A stretch of DNA of 64,000 bases. Source: Pseudoduganella dura (GTDB taxonomy: Bacteria; Pseudomonadota; Gammaproteobacteria; Burkholderiales; Burkholderiaceae_D). The position numbers and the translations under genes are program-made. The DNA lies in assembly GCF_009727155.1 (NCBI RefSeq), contig NZ_WNWM01000002.1:1736001-1800000 (forward strand). Reading direction: 5' to 3'. The notes under the pieces are model-generated. The model made no database searches and was not told where the DNA came from. It was given only the letters and a program-made list of their open reading frames with translations. Shown piece by piece: positions 53,813 to 63,283 of this stretch. The first letter of the stretch is position 1. Each line of letters starts with the position of its first letter.

Positions 53813-56629
53813 ATGGTAGAGAAAATGATGGCACGTTCAGTTCGCCTGTTATTCACGGGCAGCATGATGGCCACGCTGGGCTTGGCAGGCACGGCCGCCG
53901 CCCAGGACAGCACGACGATGCAACGCGTCGAAGTCACCGGTTCGAGCATCAAGCGCGCCAGCGCCGAAACCGCATCGCCGGTCCAGGTGATCGGCCGCGA
54001 CGAACTGCTGCGCTCAGGCAAAGGCACCGTCTCCGAATACCTGCAGACCCTGACCGTGGACGGCGCCGGCTCGCTGCCGACCGGCTTCGGCAATGGCTTC
54101 GCCGCCGGTTCCACCGCGATTTCGCTGCGCGGCCTGGGCGCCACCTCCACGCTGGTGCTGCTGAACGGCCGCCGCATGGCGCCGTTCGCCCGCGCCGACG
54201 ACGGCCAGAAAAGCTTCACCGACCTGTCCACCGTGCCGATGCAGATCGTCGAGCGCATCGAGATCCTGAAGGACGGCGCTTCGTCGACCTACGGCGCCGA
54301 CGCGATCGCCGGCGTGGTCAACATCATCCTGCGCAAGGACGTGCAAGGCCTGGAAATCAAGGCCGACACCGGCTGGTCGCGCTACGACGACGGCAAGGCC
54401 AACAAGGCCTCGATCACGTACGGCATCGGCGACCTGGATGAAGACAAGTTCAACTGGGTGGTCAACGCCGAGTACAACCAGTCGGACCGCATCAAGAACA
54501 GCGACCGCGCCAATCGCCGCGGCCACATCGGCAACGGCGACCTGCGCGCCTACGGCTTCCCGGTCGGCACCCAGTTTGCCGGCGGCTACATCAACGGCCC
54601 CAACAGCGTCAGCCCGTCGACCACCGGCATGGTGCGCGATCCGAAAACCACGAACTACGTGAACCTGCCGGGCTGCTCCACGCTGTCGGCCACCACGAAC
54701 CAGACCGGCGCGAACGGCGGCTGCCTGTATTACGCCGACCAGTGGCGCGACATGCAGCCAGAGATCGAGTCGCTGAACCTGTACACCAAGGGCACGCTGC
54801 AGATCAACCCGGCCACCCAGGCCTACGTGGAAGTGGGCTACTCGAAGCGCTCGACCGCGTTCACGATGACGCCGCCGTCGATCACGCCGACCGTGGCCTT
54901 CCCGCCTAACGCGCAAACGCCGCAGGGCTTCATCAACTACGGCAACGCCAACCTGATGGGGGCCACCCACCCGCAGAACCCGTTCCGCGTCACCCCGCAA
55001 AACCCGGTCGGCGCGGCCGCACGCGTGCGCTACATCGCCGGCGACATCGGCCCGTCCGAGCGCAACGCGGACAACGAATTCCGTCGCTTCGTCGTCGGCG
55101 TCAAGGGCTCGGCCGCCGGCTGGGACTATGACACCGGCTTCACCTACTCCGATTCGAAGCTGGACCTGCTGTACACGAACATGCTGAACATGAACGTGCT
55201 GACGCAGGCGCTGAGCAACCCGGCATCGCAGTACTTCCCGTACTACATCGGCACGGAAGCCTACCGCAACCCGGCCTCGCTGTACCAGGCGATGGTGGTC
55301 AACGCGATGTCGCACTCGAAGACCAGCCTGTCCGTGATCGACTTCAAGGCCTCGCGCGAACTGCCGATCGCCCTGCCGGGCGGTAACATCGGTCTGGCAC
55401 TGGGCGCCGAGCACCGCCGCGAGAAGGTGTCGAACCCGTCGCTGGCCGGTTCCGAGAACGGCTCGATCAACTCGAGCTACGTGGCCGCGTTCGGCGACGC
55501 GAAGGTGTCGGCAATCTACGCCGAGATCCTGGCGCCGCTGCTGAAATCGGTGGAACTGTCCGCCGCCGTGCGTTACGACAAATACGACAACTTCAACTCG
55601 ACCACGCCGAAAGTGGGCCTGAAGTGGACGCCGGTGCGCACCTTCGCGCTGCGCGGCACGTACACCGAAGGCTTCCGCGCTCCGGGCGCCGCCGAAGGCA
55701 GTTCCGCTTCGCAGTCGACCGGCACCTCCACCGTGCGCGATCCGATCCGCTGCCCGAACAACGTTCCGGCCGCCGGCGGTGCCACTTCGACCGACTGCGC
55801 GATTCCTGTCGCCGCCGTCAAGGTCGGCGATGCCAAGCTGCAGCCGGAAACGTCGAAAGGCGTGACGCTGGGCATGGTCTGGGATCCGTTCGAAGGCACG
55901 TCCGTGGCGCTGGACGGCTGGAAGATCAAGCGTGAAAACGAGATCAACCCGCTGCCGTACAACGAAGCGGCGGCCCTGCCGACCGCGATCCGCAACGACA
56001 ACAACCTGGTCGTGGGCGGCGTCGTGCAACCCGGTACCGGCACGCTGGTGCTGACCCAGGCACCGTACCGCAACTCCAGCTACACCGAGATCTCGGGTGT
56101 CGACCTGGATGTCAAGCAGCGCCTGCGCCTGGGCGACTGGGGCCGCGCCACGCTGGGTGTGGTGGTGACGCACGTGGCATCGTGGTCGCGCCATGAAAGC
56201 GCGACGACCGTCTACCAGTTCGCGGGCACGCATGGCAACTGCGATACGTCGAACTGCGCCGGCACGCCGAAGAACAAGGTCAACCTGTCCGCATCGTGGG
56301 ACATCAACGCCTGGAACTTCAGCGGCAACCTGAACTGGCGCGACAAGATGAAGAACATCTACTTCGAAGGCGGCCCGTGCGCCTCCACGCTGGCCAACGG
56401 CCAGCCGGGCACGAAGGATTGCGAAATCGCCTCGTTCACGACGCTGGACCTGTCGACCCGCTTCAACGTCAACAAGCAGCTGACGCTGTTCGCCTCGGTG
56501 AACAACGCGTTCGACAAGATCGCCCCGCTCGATCCGCTGACCTACGGCGGCATCAGCTACAACCCGATGGATTCGTCGGGCGCGATCGGCCGTTACTTCA
56601 AGATCGGCGCGAGCTACAAGTTCTTCTAA
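53813..56629 (+). CDS. TonB-dependent receptor, cluster member 1
   Basis: A 938-residue outer-membrane receptor. The ATG at 53813 follows GGAGG, and the signal peptide (1-31) ends 'GLAGTAAAQ'. The TonB-box-like 'MQRVEVTGSSIKR' begins near residue 36. The plug contains 'AISLRGLGATSTLVLLNGRRMAP' and 'VERIEILKDGASSTYGADAIAGVVN'. The barrel ends 'GRYFKIGASYKFF' with a terminal Phe. Paired cysteines in predicted outer loops ('GCSTLSA..GGC' and 'HGNCDTSNCAG') suggest disulfides. It is closely related to the next gene and divergent from the peptide-type ABC importer, so peptides or peptide-linked molecules are a possible cargo. Confidence 0.93.
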   Translation: MVEKMMARSVRLLFTGSMMATLGLAGTAAAQDSTTMQRVEVTGSSIKRASAETASPVQVIGRDELLRSGKGTVSEYLQTLTVDGAGSLPTGFGNGFAAGSTAISLRGLGATSTLVLLNGRRMAPFARADDGQKSFTDLSTVPMQIVERIEILKDGASSTYGADAIAGVVNIILRKDVQGLEIKADTGWSRYDDGKANKASITYGIGDLDEDKFNWVVNAEYNQSDRIKNSDRANRRGHIGNGDLRAYGFPVGTQFAGGYINGPNSVSPSTTGMVRDPKTTNYVNLPGCSTLSATTNQTGANGGCLYYADQWRDMQPEIESLNLYTKGTLQINPATQAYVEVGYSKRSTAFTMTPPSITPTVAFPPNAQTPQGFINYGNANLMGATHPQNPFRVTPQNPVGAAARVRYIAGDIGPSERNADNEFRRFVVGVKGSAAGWDYDTGFTYSDSKLDLLYTNMLNMNVLTQALSNPASQYFPYYIGTEAYRNPASLYQAMVVNAMSHSKTSLSVIDFKASRELPIALPGGNIGLALGAEHRREKVSNPSLAGSENGSINSSYVAAFGDAKVSAIYAEILAPLLKSVELSAAVRYDKYDNFNSTTPKVGLKWTPVRTFALRGTYTEGFRAPGAAEGSSASQSTGTSTVRDPIRCPNNVPAAGGATSTDCAIPVAAVKVGDAKLQPETSKGVTLGMVWDPFEGTSVALDGWKIKRENEINPLPYNEAAALPTAIRNDNNLVVGGVVQPGTGTLVLTQAPYRNSSYTEISGVDLDVKQRLRLGDWGRATLGVVVTHVASWSRHESATTVYQFAGTHGNCDTSNCAGTPKNKVNLSASWDINAWNFSGNLNWRDKMKNIYFEGGPCASTLANGQPGTKDCEIASFTTLDLSTRFNVNKQLTLFASVNNAFDKIAPLDPLTYGGISYNPMDSSGAIGRYFKIGASYKFF

Positions 56630-57007
56630 CCTGAAGCTGTAGCAAAAAAGCAAGGGCGTCCCGCGAGGGGCGCCTTTTTTTTGCGCCTTCTTGTTGTAGC
56701 AACACTACAATTCGTTGTTGAATTTCCACACCTCCAATGGCTATCCATCGTTTACTCCATCAATGCAAGAAGAGCGATGTTGGCAAGATTTACCAGCAGA
56801 AAGTGTTTCAATCACATCATTGATCGTTTGAAATTCCTCTCGGTCACATCCTGTTACAAAAACTGCGCGGTCTTTACGATTGACGGCCCGCCGCCACGAA
56901 TGGTTTCATCGCCCCCCTGGAGAAACCAACCCAGTGTTCCTCCAGATCGGGAGCCACGCAGCAGATCAGTTGTACCGCTCGCTGAACCACTTTTGGAGGC
57001 AGTAACC
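56630..57007. other. Gap between receptor genes 1 and 2
   Basis: After the terminator at 56652 the sequence is AT-richer and has no gene. TGTAG-CAACA-CTACA at about 56696-56710 is a small inverted repeat. A separate promoter for receptor 2 is expected here, but no clear -35/-10 pair was found. Confidence 0.5.
56652..56682 (+). terminator. Terminator after receptor 1
   Basis: Stem AAGGGCGTCCC / GGGGCGCCTTT (11 bp with two G-U pairs) with a GCGA tetraloop and eight T. Confidence 0.85.
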
Positions 57008-59800
57008 ATGATGGAAAAAATGATGGCCCGCTCGGTCCGCCTGCTGTTCGCGGCCGCCGGCATGAGCGCCGCCGCCGTGCCGGCACTGGCACAGACCCAG
57101 GACGCGCCGATGCAGCGCGTGGAAGTCACCGGTTCGAGCATCAAGCGCGCAACCGCCGAGACCGCATCGCCGGTCACCGTGATCAACAGCGACGAGCTGC
57201 TGCGCTCCGGCAAGGCCACCGTCGCCGAATACCTGCAGACGCTGACCGTGGACGGCGCCGGTTCGCTGCCGGCCAGCTTCGGTTCCGGCTTCGCCGCCGG
57301 CTCCACGGCGATCTCGCTGCGCGGCATGGGCGCCACGTCCACGCTGGTGCTGCTGAACGGCCGCCGCATGGCGCCGTTCGCCCGCGCCGACGACGGCCAG
57401 AAGAGCTTCACCGATTTGTCCACCGTGCCGATGCAGATCGTCGAACGCATCGAGATCCTGAAGGACGGCGCTTCGTCGCTGTACGGCGCCGACGCGATCG
57501 CCGGCGTGGTCAACATCATTTTGCGCAAGGACTTCACGGGTCTCACCGTGCGGGGCGAGACCGGCTGGTCGCGCTACGACGACGCCAAGCAGAACAAGGC
57601 TTCGATCACCTACGGCCAGGGCGACCTGGATGCGGACAAGTACAACTGGGTGTTCAACGCCGAATACAACCAGAGCGACGAGCTGAAGGCGGCCGACCGC
57701 GCCGGGCGCGACTGGATCGGCCACGGCGACATCCGCCCGTGGGGCTATGGCCTGGCCACGCAATACGCGGGCGGCTACATCACCAACGGCGCCGCCTCGG
57801 CCGGCCCGACCGGTGCGCTGCTCAATCCTTCGACGGGCCAGTACGTGGCGCTGCCAGGCTGCGCCAACTTCTCCACTTCCGCGCAGGGCGACCCGCGCGG
57901 CGGCTGCGTGTGGCACCAGGACCAGTTCCGTTCGATGAATCCCGAGATCGAATCGGTCAACCTGTACACCCGCGGCACGTGGCAGATCAGCGAGAACCTG
58001 CAGGCGTTCACCGAACTGGGTTACTCGGAGCGCAAGACGTCGTTCACGATGACGCCGGGCGCGACGTCCTCGACCGTGGTGTTCCCGGGCGCGAACGGCG
58101 GCCCGAACCAGCTGATCAACTACGGTTCCGGCATCCTGATGGACGCCACCCACCCGCAAAACCCGTACGGCCAGGACGTGCGCCTGCGCTACTCGCTGTG
58201 GGACCTGGGCCCGTCGGTGCGTAACGGCAAGAACGCGTTCAACCGCTTCGTCGTGGGCCTGAAGGGTACCAACGCCGGCTGGGACTGGGAAACGGGCTTC
58301 ACCCGCTCCGAGTCGAAGCTGGACCTGGCGTGGACCAACATGATCAACATGAACGTGCTGAACGCCGCGCTGTCGAACCCGGCCAGCCAGTTCTTCCCGT
58401 ACTACATCGGCGCCGAAGCCGGCAAGAACTCGGCGGCGTTCTACGATGCGCTGCGCCGCACGGCCACGTCGCACTCGACCACCCGCCTGACCACGGTGGA
58501 CTTCAAGGCATCGCGCGAACTGCCGGTGGCCCTGCCGGGCGGTAACATCGGCCTGGCGATCGGCGGCGAACACCGCCAGGAAAAGCTGGACAACCCGAGC
58601 CTGTCCGGTTCGGAGAACGGCTTGATCAACAGCAGCTACACCGCGGCATTCGGCGACACCAAGGTATCGGCCGTCTACATGGAAGCGCTGCTGCCGGTGT
58701 GGAAGACCGTCGAAGTGACGGGCGCGCTGCGTTACGACCACTACGAAAACTTCAATTCCACGACGCCGAAGCTGGGCGTCAAGTGGACGCCGGCGAAGAA
58801 CTTCGCGCTGCGCGGCACGTACACCGAAGGCTTCCGCGCGCCATCGGCCGCCGAGAACAGCGTGCTGTCGCAGGCGGTCGGTTCCGCTTCGGCGCAGGAT
58901 CCGGTGCGCTGCCCGACCGTGAACGGCGTGCCGACCGCGCGCCCGGGCGCCAGCCAGGGCGACTGCTCGGTCTCCGTGTCGTCGATCAAGATCGGCAACC
59001 CGGCGCTGAAGCCGGAAGAGTCGAAAGGCTACACGCTGGGCATGGTGTGGGACCCGTTCGACGGCACCAGCCTGTCCGTCGATGCGTTCAAGATCAAGCG
59101 CGAGAACGAGATCAACCCGGTGTCGTATGCCGAAGCGGCCGCCTCGCCGACCGCGGTCCGCAACGACAACAACCTGCGTGACGCCAACGGCGCGATCATC
59201 CCGAACTCGGGCACGCTGCTGGTGGTGTCGGGCGCCTACCGCAACTCGTCGTTCACCGAGGTGGAAGGCGTGGACATGGAAGTCAAGCAGCGCCTGCGCC
59301 TGGGCGACTACGGCCGCGCCACGCTGGGCCTGACCTGGACCCACATCCACTCGTTCCTGCGCGCCGAATCGCCGACGCTGCAATACGAGTTCGCCGGCAC
59401 GCACGGCAACTGCGACACGTCGAACTGCATGGGCACGCCGAAGAACAAGGTGAACTTCACCGCTTCGTGGGACATCGGCGCGTGGAACTTCAGCGGCAGC
59501 GCCAACTGGCGCGACAGCATGAAGAACATCCGCTACGAAGGCGCACCGTGCGCATCGCAATACGCGAACGGCACCGTGGCACCAGGCAACTGCGAGCTGG
59601 CATCGTTCACGACGGTCGACCTGTCGACCCGCTGGAACGTCAGCAAGCAGTTCACGCTGTTCGCCTCGGTCTCGAACCTGTTCGATCGCGTCGCCCCGCT
59701 GGACCCGCTGACCTACGGCGGCATGAGCTTCAACCCGCTGGACAACTCCGGCGCCGTGGGCCGCTACTTCAAGTTCGGCGCGCAGTACAAGTTCTTCTGA
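57008..59800 (+). CDS. TonB-dependent receptor, cluster member 2
   Basis: A 930-residue outer-membrane receptor, a duplicate of member 1. The ATG at 57008 follows GGAGG. The N-terminus 'MMEKMMARSVRLLF' matches 'MVEKMMARSVRLLF' of member 1, and long stretches of plug and barrel are identical, including 'FARADDGQKSFTDLSTVPMQ'. Differences cluster in predicted outer loops, for example the region after 'GGYITNGAASAGPTG' and around 'VNGVPTARPGASQGDCSVSV'. This is what would be expected if the two copies now recognise different ligands. It ends 'GRYFKFGAQYKFF'. Confidence 0.93.
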   Translation: MMEKMMARSVRLLFAAAGMSAAAVPALAQTQDAPMQRVEVTGSSIKRATAETASPVTVINSDELLRSGKATVAEYLQTLTVDGAGSLPASFGSGFAAGSTAISLRGMGATSTLVLLNGRRMAPFARADDGQKSFTDLSTVPMQIVERIEILKDGASSLYGADAIAGVVNIILRKDFTGLTVRGETGWSRYDDAKQNKASITYGQGDLDADKYNWVFNAEYNQSDELKAADRAGRDWIGHGDIRPWGYGLATQYAGGYITNGAASAGPTGALLNPSTGQYVALPGCANFSTSAQGDPRGGCVWHQDQFRSMNPEIESVNLYTRGTWQISENLQAFTELGYSERKTSFTMTPGATSSTVVFPGANGGPNQLINYGSGILMDATHPQNPYGQDVRLRYSLWDLGPSVRNGKNAFNRFVVGLKGTNAGWDWETGFTRSESKLDLAWTNMINMNVLNAALSNPASQFFPYYIGAEAGKNSAAFYDALRRTATSHSTTRLTTVDFKASRELPVALPGGNIGLAIGGEHRQEKLDNPSLSGSENGLINSSYTAAFGDTKVSAVYMEALLPVWKTVEVTGALRYDHYENFNSTTPKLGVKWTPAKNFALRGTYTEGFRAPSAAENSVLSQAVGSASAQDPVRCPTVNGVPTARPGASQGDCSVSVSSIKIGNPALKPEESKGYTLGMVWDPFDGTSLSVDAFKIKRENEINPVSYAEAAASPTAVRNDNNLRDANGAIIPNSGTLLVVSGAYRNSSFTEVEGVDMEVKQRLRLGDYGRATLGLTWTHIHSFLRAESPTLQYEFAGTHGNCDTSNCMGTPKNKVNFTASWDIGAWNFSGSANWRDSMKNIRYEGAPCASQYANGTVAPGNCELASFTTVDLSTRWNVSKQFTLFASVSNLFDRVAPLDPLTYGGMSFNPLDNSGAVGRYFKFGAQYKFF

Positions 59801-59821
59801 TCCCCATCTGAAGCGCTACAG

Positions 59822-59850
59822 GCGGCCCCTTGCGGGGCCGCTTTCTTTTT
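59822..59850 (+). terminator. Terminator after receptor 2
   Basis: Perfect stem GCGGCCCC / GGGGCCGC with a TTGC loop, then TTTCTTTTT. Confidence 0.88.
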
Positions 59851-60054
59851 GTGGCATCCCAACAACGGGACAACCGGGACGCCGTACCGCCCCGATTTTT
59901 ACAACACTTCCCGCATCGCCTTTGCAACGATCATGGTTGAATACATAGATAAATCATCCATCTATGTACTTACCATTCTTCCATAACCATTTTGCTTCCA
60001 TGGCAATTTTTTGGCAGAAGCCCGTCACTTTTGCTTACATCAGCCGAACAAAAA

Positions 60055-60084
60055 TTGACAAGAAGCATGTGTAGATGGTTTCAT
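60055..60084 (+). promoter_or_regulatory. Candidate promoter of receptor 3
   Basis: A perfect -35 TTGACA (60055-60060), an 18-bp spacer and -10 TTTCAT (60079-60084, four of six matches), about 150 bp upstream of the receptor start. Confidence 0.45.
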
Positions 60085-60233
60085 ACGCACCCCCGTGATT
60101 ATTTGTGAGAATTGCAGGGGCTGACGGTCACTGAATAACAGTAACTTCCAGTTGCAGCGTGGGCTGCGCCGGTCTCCGCCTTACCCGGGCGGCGGCCGTT
60201 TTGTCGTTCGCAATAACCCCTGAAAGAAGTTTC

Positions 60234-63023
60234 ATGATTGAGAAAGTTTTGTCTCGCTCCCTGCGCGTGATGTTCGCGGGCAGCCTGGCGATGGGCATGC
60301 ATGCCGCGACCGCGCAGGAAGCCGCCGAGCAGCCCATGCAGCGCGTTGAAATCACCGGTTCGTCCATCAAGCGCATCGCCGCCGAAGCGTCGCTGCCGGT
60401 GCAGTCCTTCTCCGAGAAGGACATCAAGAAGACCGGCGTCACCACCGTCACCGATTTCATCCAGCAGATCCCTGCCATGCAGGGCTTCACGTCCGCGGCC
60501 GCGTCGGTCGGCGGCGGCGGCGGCGGCATCACCACCGCATCGATCCACGACATCGGCGAGCAGTACACGCTGGTGCTGCTGAACGGCCGCCGCATCGCGC
60601 CGTCCAATTCCGGCACCACGATCGACCTGAACTCGATCCCGCTGTCGGCCGTGCAGCGCGTGGAAGTGCTGACCGACGGCGCCTCCGCGCTGTATGGCGC
60701 CGATGCGATTGCCGGCGTGGTCAACTTCATCCTGAAGAAGGGTGCATCCGACTGGCAGATCGACGCCAAGTACAACAACCCGGAGCGTTCGGGCGGCGCA
60801 TCGAACTCGGTGTCCATCTCGAAGGGCTTCGGCGACATCGACGAAGACGGCTACAGCGTGTTCTTCTCGGCCAGCCACGACGTGCAAAAGTCGCTGAAGG
60901 CTTCGCAGCGCGACTTCGCCAAGAGCGGCTTCATCGACTTCACCGACCCGGCCACCGGCCGTGCGCTGCAGTTCGCGACCGGTTCCTCGCGCGCGCTGCC
61001 GGCCAACGCCGCGGTGCGCTACACCGCTGCCGACGGCACGTCGAAATCGGTCAACCTGAACCCGTATGCGCTGTCGCACAACGGCGCCTGCGCGCCGCTG
61101 AACGCCAACCTGTATGGCGACGGCAACTGCTACTTCGATTCCTCGTCGACCATCGAGATCAACCCGGAAACGAAGCGCGACGGCGTGTTCAGCTCGGGCG
61201 AGCTGAAGCTGGGCAATAGCGGCTTCAAGGCGTTCTACGATCTGGCCTTCACGAAGGCCAGCGTGACGTCGGCCATCGCGCCGTTCCCGGCGCAGTTCTC
61301 GATCGCCCAGGGTTCCGGGCTGTACAACCAGTACATCCTGCCGTACCTGACCGCCGAGCAGGCGGCCGGCGTGACGAGCGTGAACGCCAACTACCGCCTG
61401 ATGGAAATGGGCAACCGCACGTACGACTACGGCACCAAGGCGACCCACATCGTGGCCGGCGTCGACGGCAATGCGTTCGGCTGGGACCTGAACTCCGCGT
61501 TCACCTGGTCGCGCAACCGCCAGAAGACCGACTACGTCAGCGGCTTCCCGCTGGCATCGAAGTTCGAAGCGGCGATCGCCGCGGGCCAGCTCGATCCGTT
61601 CAGCTACGGCCTGGGCGACATGCCCGAGTCGATGCGCAACACGCTGCTGGGCACCGGCTTCTCCGGCCTGTACCAGACCCAGACCGTGATCATGAAGGGC
61701 TGGGATGCGCGCGGCTCGCGTGAAGCGTTCAAGCTGCCGGGCGGCTCGGCCATGCTGGGCGTGGGCGTCGACTACCGCGACACCAACTTCCACATGGACA
61801 GCGAGAAGGTCGCGGAAAACGTCGAGATCCTGTACGACGGCGGCGCCGTGGACAGCGGCTACCACCGTGCGAACGCCGGCGCCTACGCCGAACTGATGAT
61901 GCCCGTGACGAAGAAACTGGAAGTGACCGCCTCGGCGCGCTACGACCGGATCGGCGCCACCAAGGACAACAACGGCGGCAGGACCTACGGCAATACCGAA
62001 AGCGCCAACACCTGGAAGCTGTCGGGCAAGTTCTCGGCCACCAACAACCTGATGTTCCGCGCCGCGGCCGGCACCGGCTTCCGCGTGGCGAACATGCAGC
62101 AGATCGCCGGCGTCCAGGAAGACTGGGGCGTCACCGCCGGCACCTACCAGTGCCCGCTGGCCGGCACCGGCCATCCGCTGGCATCGTATTGCACCGGCGT
62201 GAACCGCACGCAGTTCGAGGCATTCCGCTCGGGTAACGCGAACCTGAAGCCGGAGAAGTCGAAGCAGTGGTCGATCGGCACCGTGTGGGAGCCGTTGAAC
62301 GGCCTGTCGCTGGCGCTGGACCTGTGGAACGTGGAAATCCGCGACCAGGTAACCGACGTTGCCGAGTCGCAGATCTTCGCCGACCCGGCCAAGTACGCCG
62401 ACCTGTACACGACCAAGTACGTGAACTCCACCAAGTCGAACGAGCTGGCGGTCATCTACGCGCCGATCAACATCGGCAAGACGGAAAACCGCGGCATCGA
62501 CTACGACCTGACGTACAAGATGAACGTGTGGGGCGGCCGCCTGACGAACCGCCTGGCCGGCACGTACCTGCTGCGCTCGCGCTACACGGAGCCGGGCACG
62601 GACGACGTCTGGACCACCAGCCTGAACCGCTACGGCATCAACGACAAGGTCAGCTTCCGCCACGTGATCCGCGCGTCGACGTCGTTCGAAACCAAGCAGC
62701 TGACGCACACGCTGACCGCCAGCTACCGCAACGGCTACGTCGACAAGGCGTGGACGGTGGACGACTGCGTGGTGATCGTGGCCGGTTCGGCCGGCGAATG
62801 CGCCGCCGTCACGCTGGACGTGCCGAGCTACACCACGTTCGACTACCAGGTGGCGTACCGCCCGATGTCCAACGTGGAAATCTCGGCCGGCGTGCTGAAC
62901 CTGTTCGACCGCGACCCGCCGCTGTCGCTGCGCAACGCCGGTTCGCACCAGATGGGCTACAACCCTGCCTACTCCAGCGCGCTGGGCCGGCAACTGTACC
63001 TGTCCGGTTCGTACCGGTTCTGA
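60234..63023 (+). CDS. TonB-dependent receptor, cluster member 3
   Basis: A 929-residue outer-membrane receptor, a more distant relative of members 1 and 2. The N-terminus 'MIEKVLSRSLRVMFAG' keeps the shared pattern, and the signal peptide ends 'MHAATAQ'. The plug has 'MQRVEITGSSIKRIAAEASLPVQ', a Gly-rich 'ASVGGGGGGITTASIHDIGEQ', 'YTLVLLNGRRIAPSNSG' and 'VQRVEVLTDGASALYGADAIAGVVNF'. The barrel ends 'GRQLYLSGSYRF' with a terminal Phe. Two Cys pairs occur in loops ('NGACAPLNANLYGDGNC', 'DDCVVIVAGSAGEC'). The ligand is unknown. It has its own promoter and terminator. Confidence 0.93.
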   Translation: MIEKVLSRSLRVMFAGSLAMGMHAATAQEAAEQPMQRVEITGSSIKRIAAEASLPVQSFSEKDIKKTGVTTVTDFIQQIPAMQGFTSAAASVGGGGGGITTASIHDIGEQYTLVLLNGRRIAPSNSGTTIDLNSIPLSAVQRVEVLTDGASALYGADAIAGVVNFILKKGASDWQIDAKYNNPERSGGASNSVSISKGFGDIDEDGYSVFFSASHDVQKSLKASQRDFAKSGFIDFTDPATGRALQFATGSSRALPANAAVRYTAADGTSKSVNLNPYALSHNGACAPLNANLYGDGNCYFDSSSTIEINPETKRDGVFSSGELKLGNSGFKAFYDLAFTKASVTSAIAPFPAQFSIAQGSGLYNQYILPYLTAEQAAGVTSVNANYRLMEMGNRTYDYGTKATHIVAGVDGNAFGWDLNSAFTWSRNRQKTDYVSGFPLASKFEAAIAAGQLDPFSYGLGDMPESMRNTLLGTGFSGLYQTQTVIMKGWDARGSREAFKLPGGSAMLGVGVDYRDTNFHMDSEKVAENVEILYDGGAVDSGYHRANAGAYAELMMPVTKKLEVTASARYDRIGATKDNNGGRTYGNTESANTWKLSGKFSATNNLMFRAAAGTGFRVANMQQIAGVQEDWGVTAGTYQCPLAGTGHPLASYCTGVNRTQFEAFRSGNANLKPEKSKQWSIGTVWEPLNGLSLALDLWNVEIRDQVTDVAESQIFADPAKYADLYTTKYVNSTKSNELAVIYAPINIGKTENRGIDYDLTYKMNVWGGRLTNRLAGTYLLRSRYTEPGTDDVWTTSLNRYGINDKVSFRHVIRASTSFETKQLTHTLTASYRNGYVDKAWTVDDCVVIVAGSAGECAAVTLDVPSYTTFDYQVAYRPMSNVEISAGVLNLFDRDPPLSLRNAGSHQMGYNPAYSSALGRQLYLSGSYRF

Positions 63024-63060
63024 TGGCCCGGGGCCTGACGGCCCCTGCGGTCAAACGAAA

Positions 63061-63087
63061 AGCGGCGCCTCGTGCGCCGCTTTTTTT
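63061..63087 (+). terminator. Terminator after receptor 3
   Basis: Perfect stem AGCGGCGC / GCGCCGCT with a CTCGT loop, followed by a run of T. Confidence 0.9.
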
Positions 63088-63148
63088 ATTGCCAAAAACC
63101 GGGGGTGAAGCAGGGGATTCAAGGAGCATGTTCCTCGCCTGCGAAACG

Positions 63149-63170
63149 GTGCAGGCTTGCAAGCCTGCAC
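63149..63170. repeat. Perfect 22-bp palindrome near receptor 3
   Basis: GTGCAGGCTT joins its own reverse complement after a central GC, with no loop. It lies in the convergent gap before the tandem palindrome block, and has a different sequence from the GGKGYC palindromes. Confidence 0.6.
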
Positions 63171-63177
63171 TCCTCCC

Positions 63178-63268
63178 AGACCCCGAATTTGAGAAATGTT
63201 TCCTAAAACCGGGGTCAGACCCCGAATTTGAGAAATGTTTCTTAAAACCGGGGTCTGACCCCGGTTTT
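63178..63268. repeat. Two 39-bp tandem repeats and GGGGTCWGACCCC palindromes
   Basis: Copies at 63178-63216 and 63217-63255 differ at one position. Each starts AGACCCCGAATTTGAG and ends AAAACCGGGGTC, so the unit junction rebuilds the palindrome GGGGTCAGACCCC (63211-63223). The array closes with GGGGTCTGACCCC (63250-63262) flanked by AAAACC / GGTTTT. It lies between convergent receptor 3 and the DAHP synthase gene. Confidence 0.85.
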
Positions 63269-63283
63269 TGGCAACTCTTGTTG

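Larger units (their letters stand above)
59801..60233. other. Gap between receptor genes 2 and 3
   Basis: No gene is seen in these 433 bp apart from the terminator at 59822 and the promoter candidate at 60055. The middle part (59930-60060) is AT-rich. Confidence 0.6.

Noticed and set aside
53813..59800. Receptors 1 and 2 considered as an assembly duplication
   Set aside because: They differ throughout at many positions, with distinct loops and different intergenic sequences, so they are real paralogues rather than a misassembly.
63178..63268. Direct repeats considered as a CRISPR array
   Set aside because: Only two units, no unique spacers between them, and no cas genes; the repeats are explained by tandem duplication of a palindrome unit.
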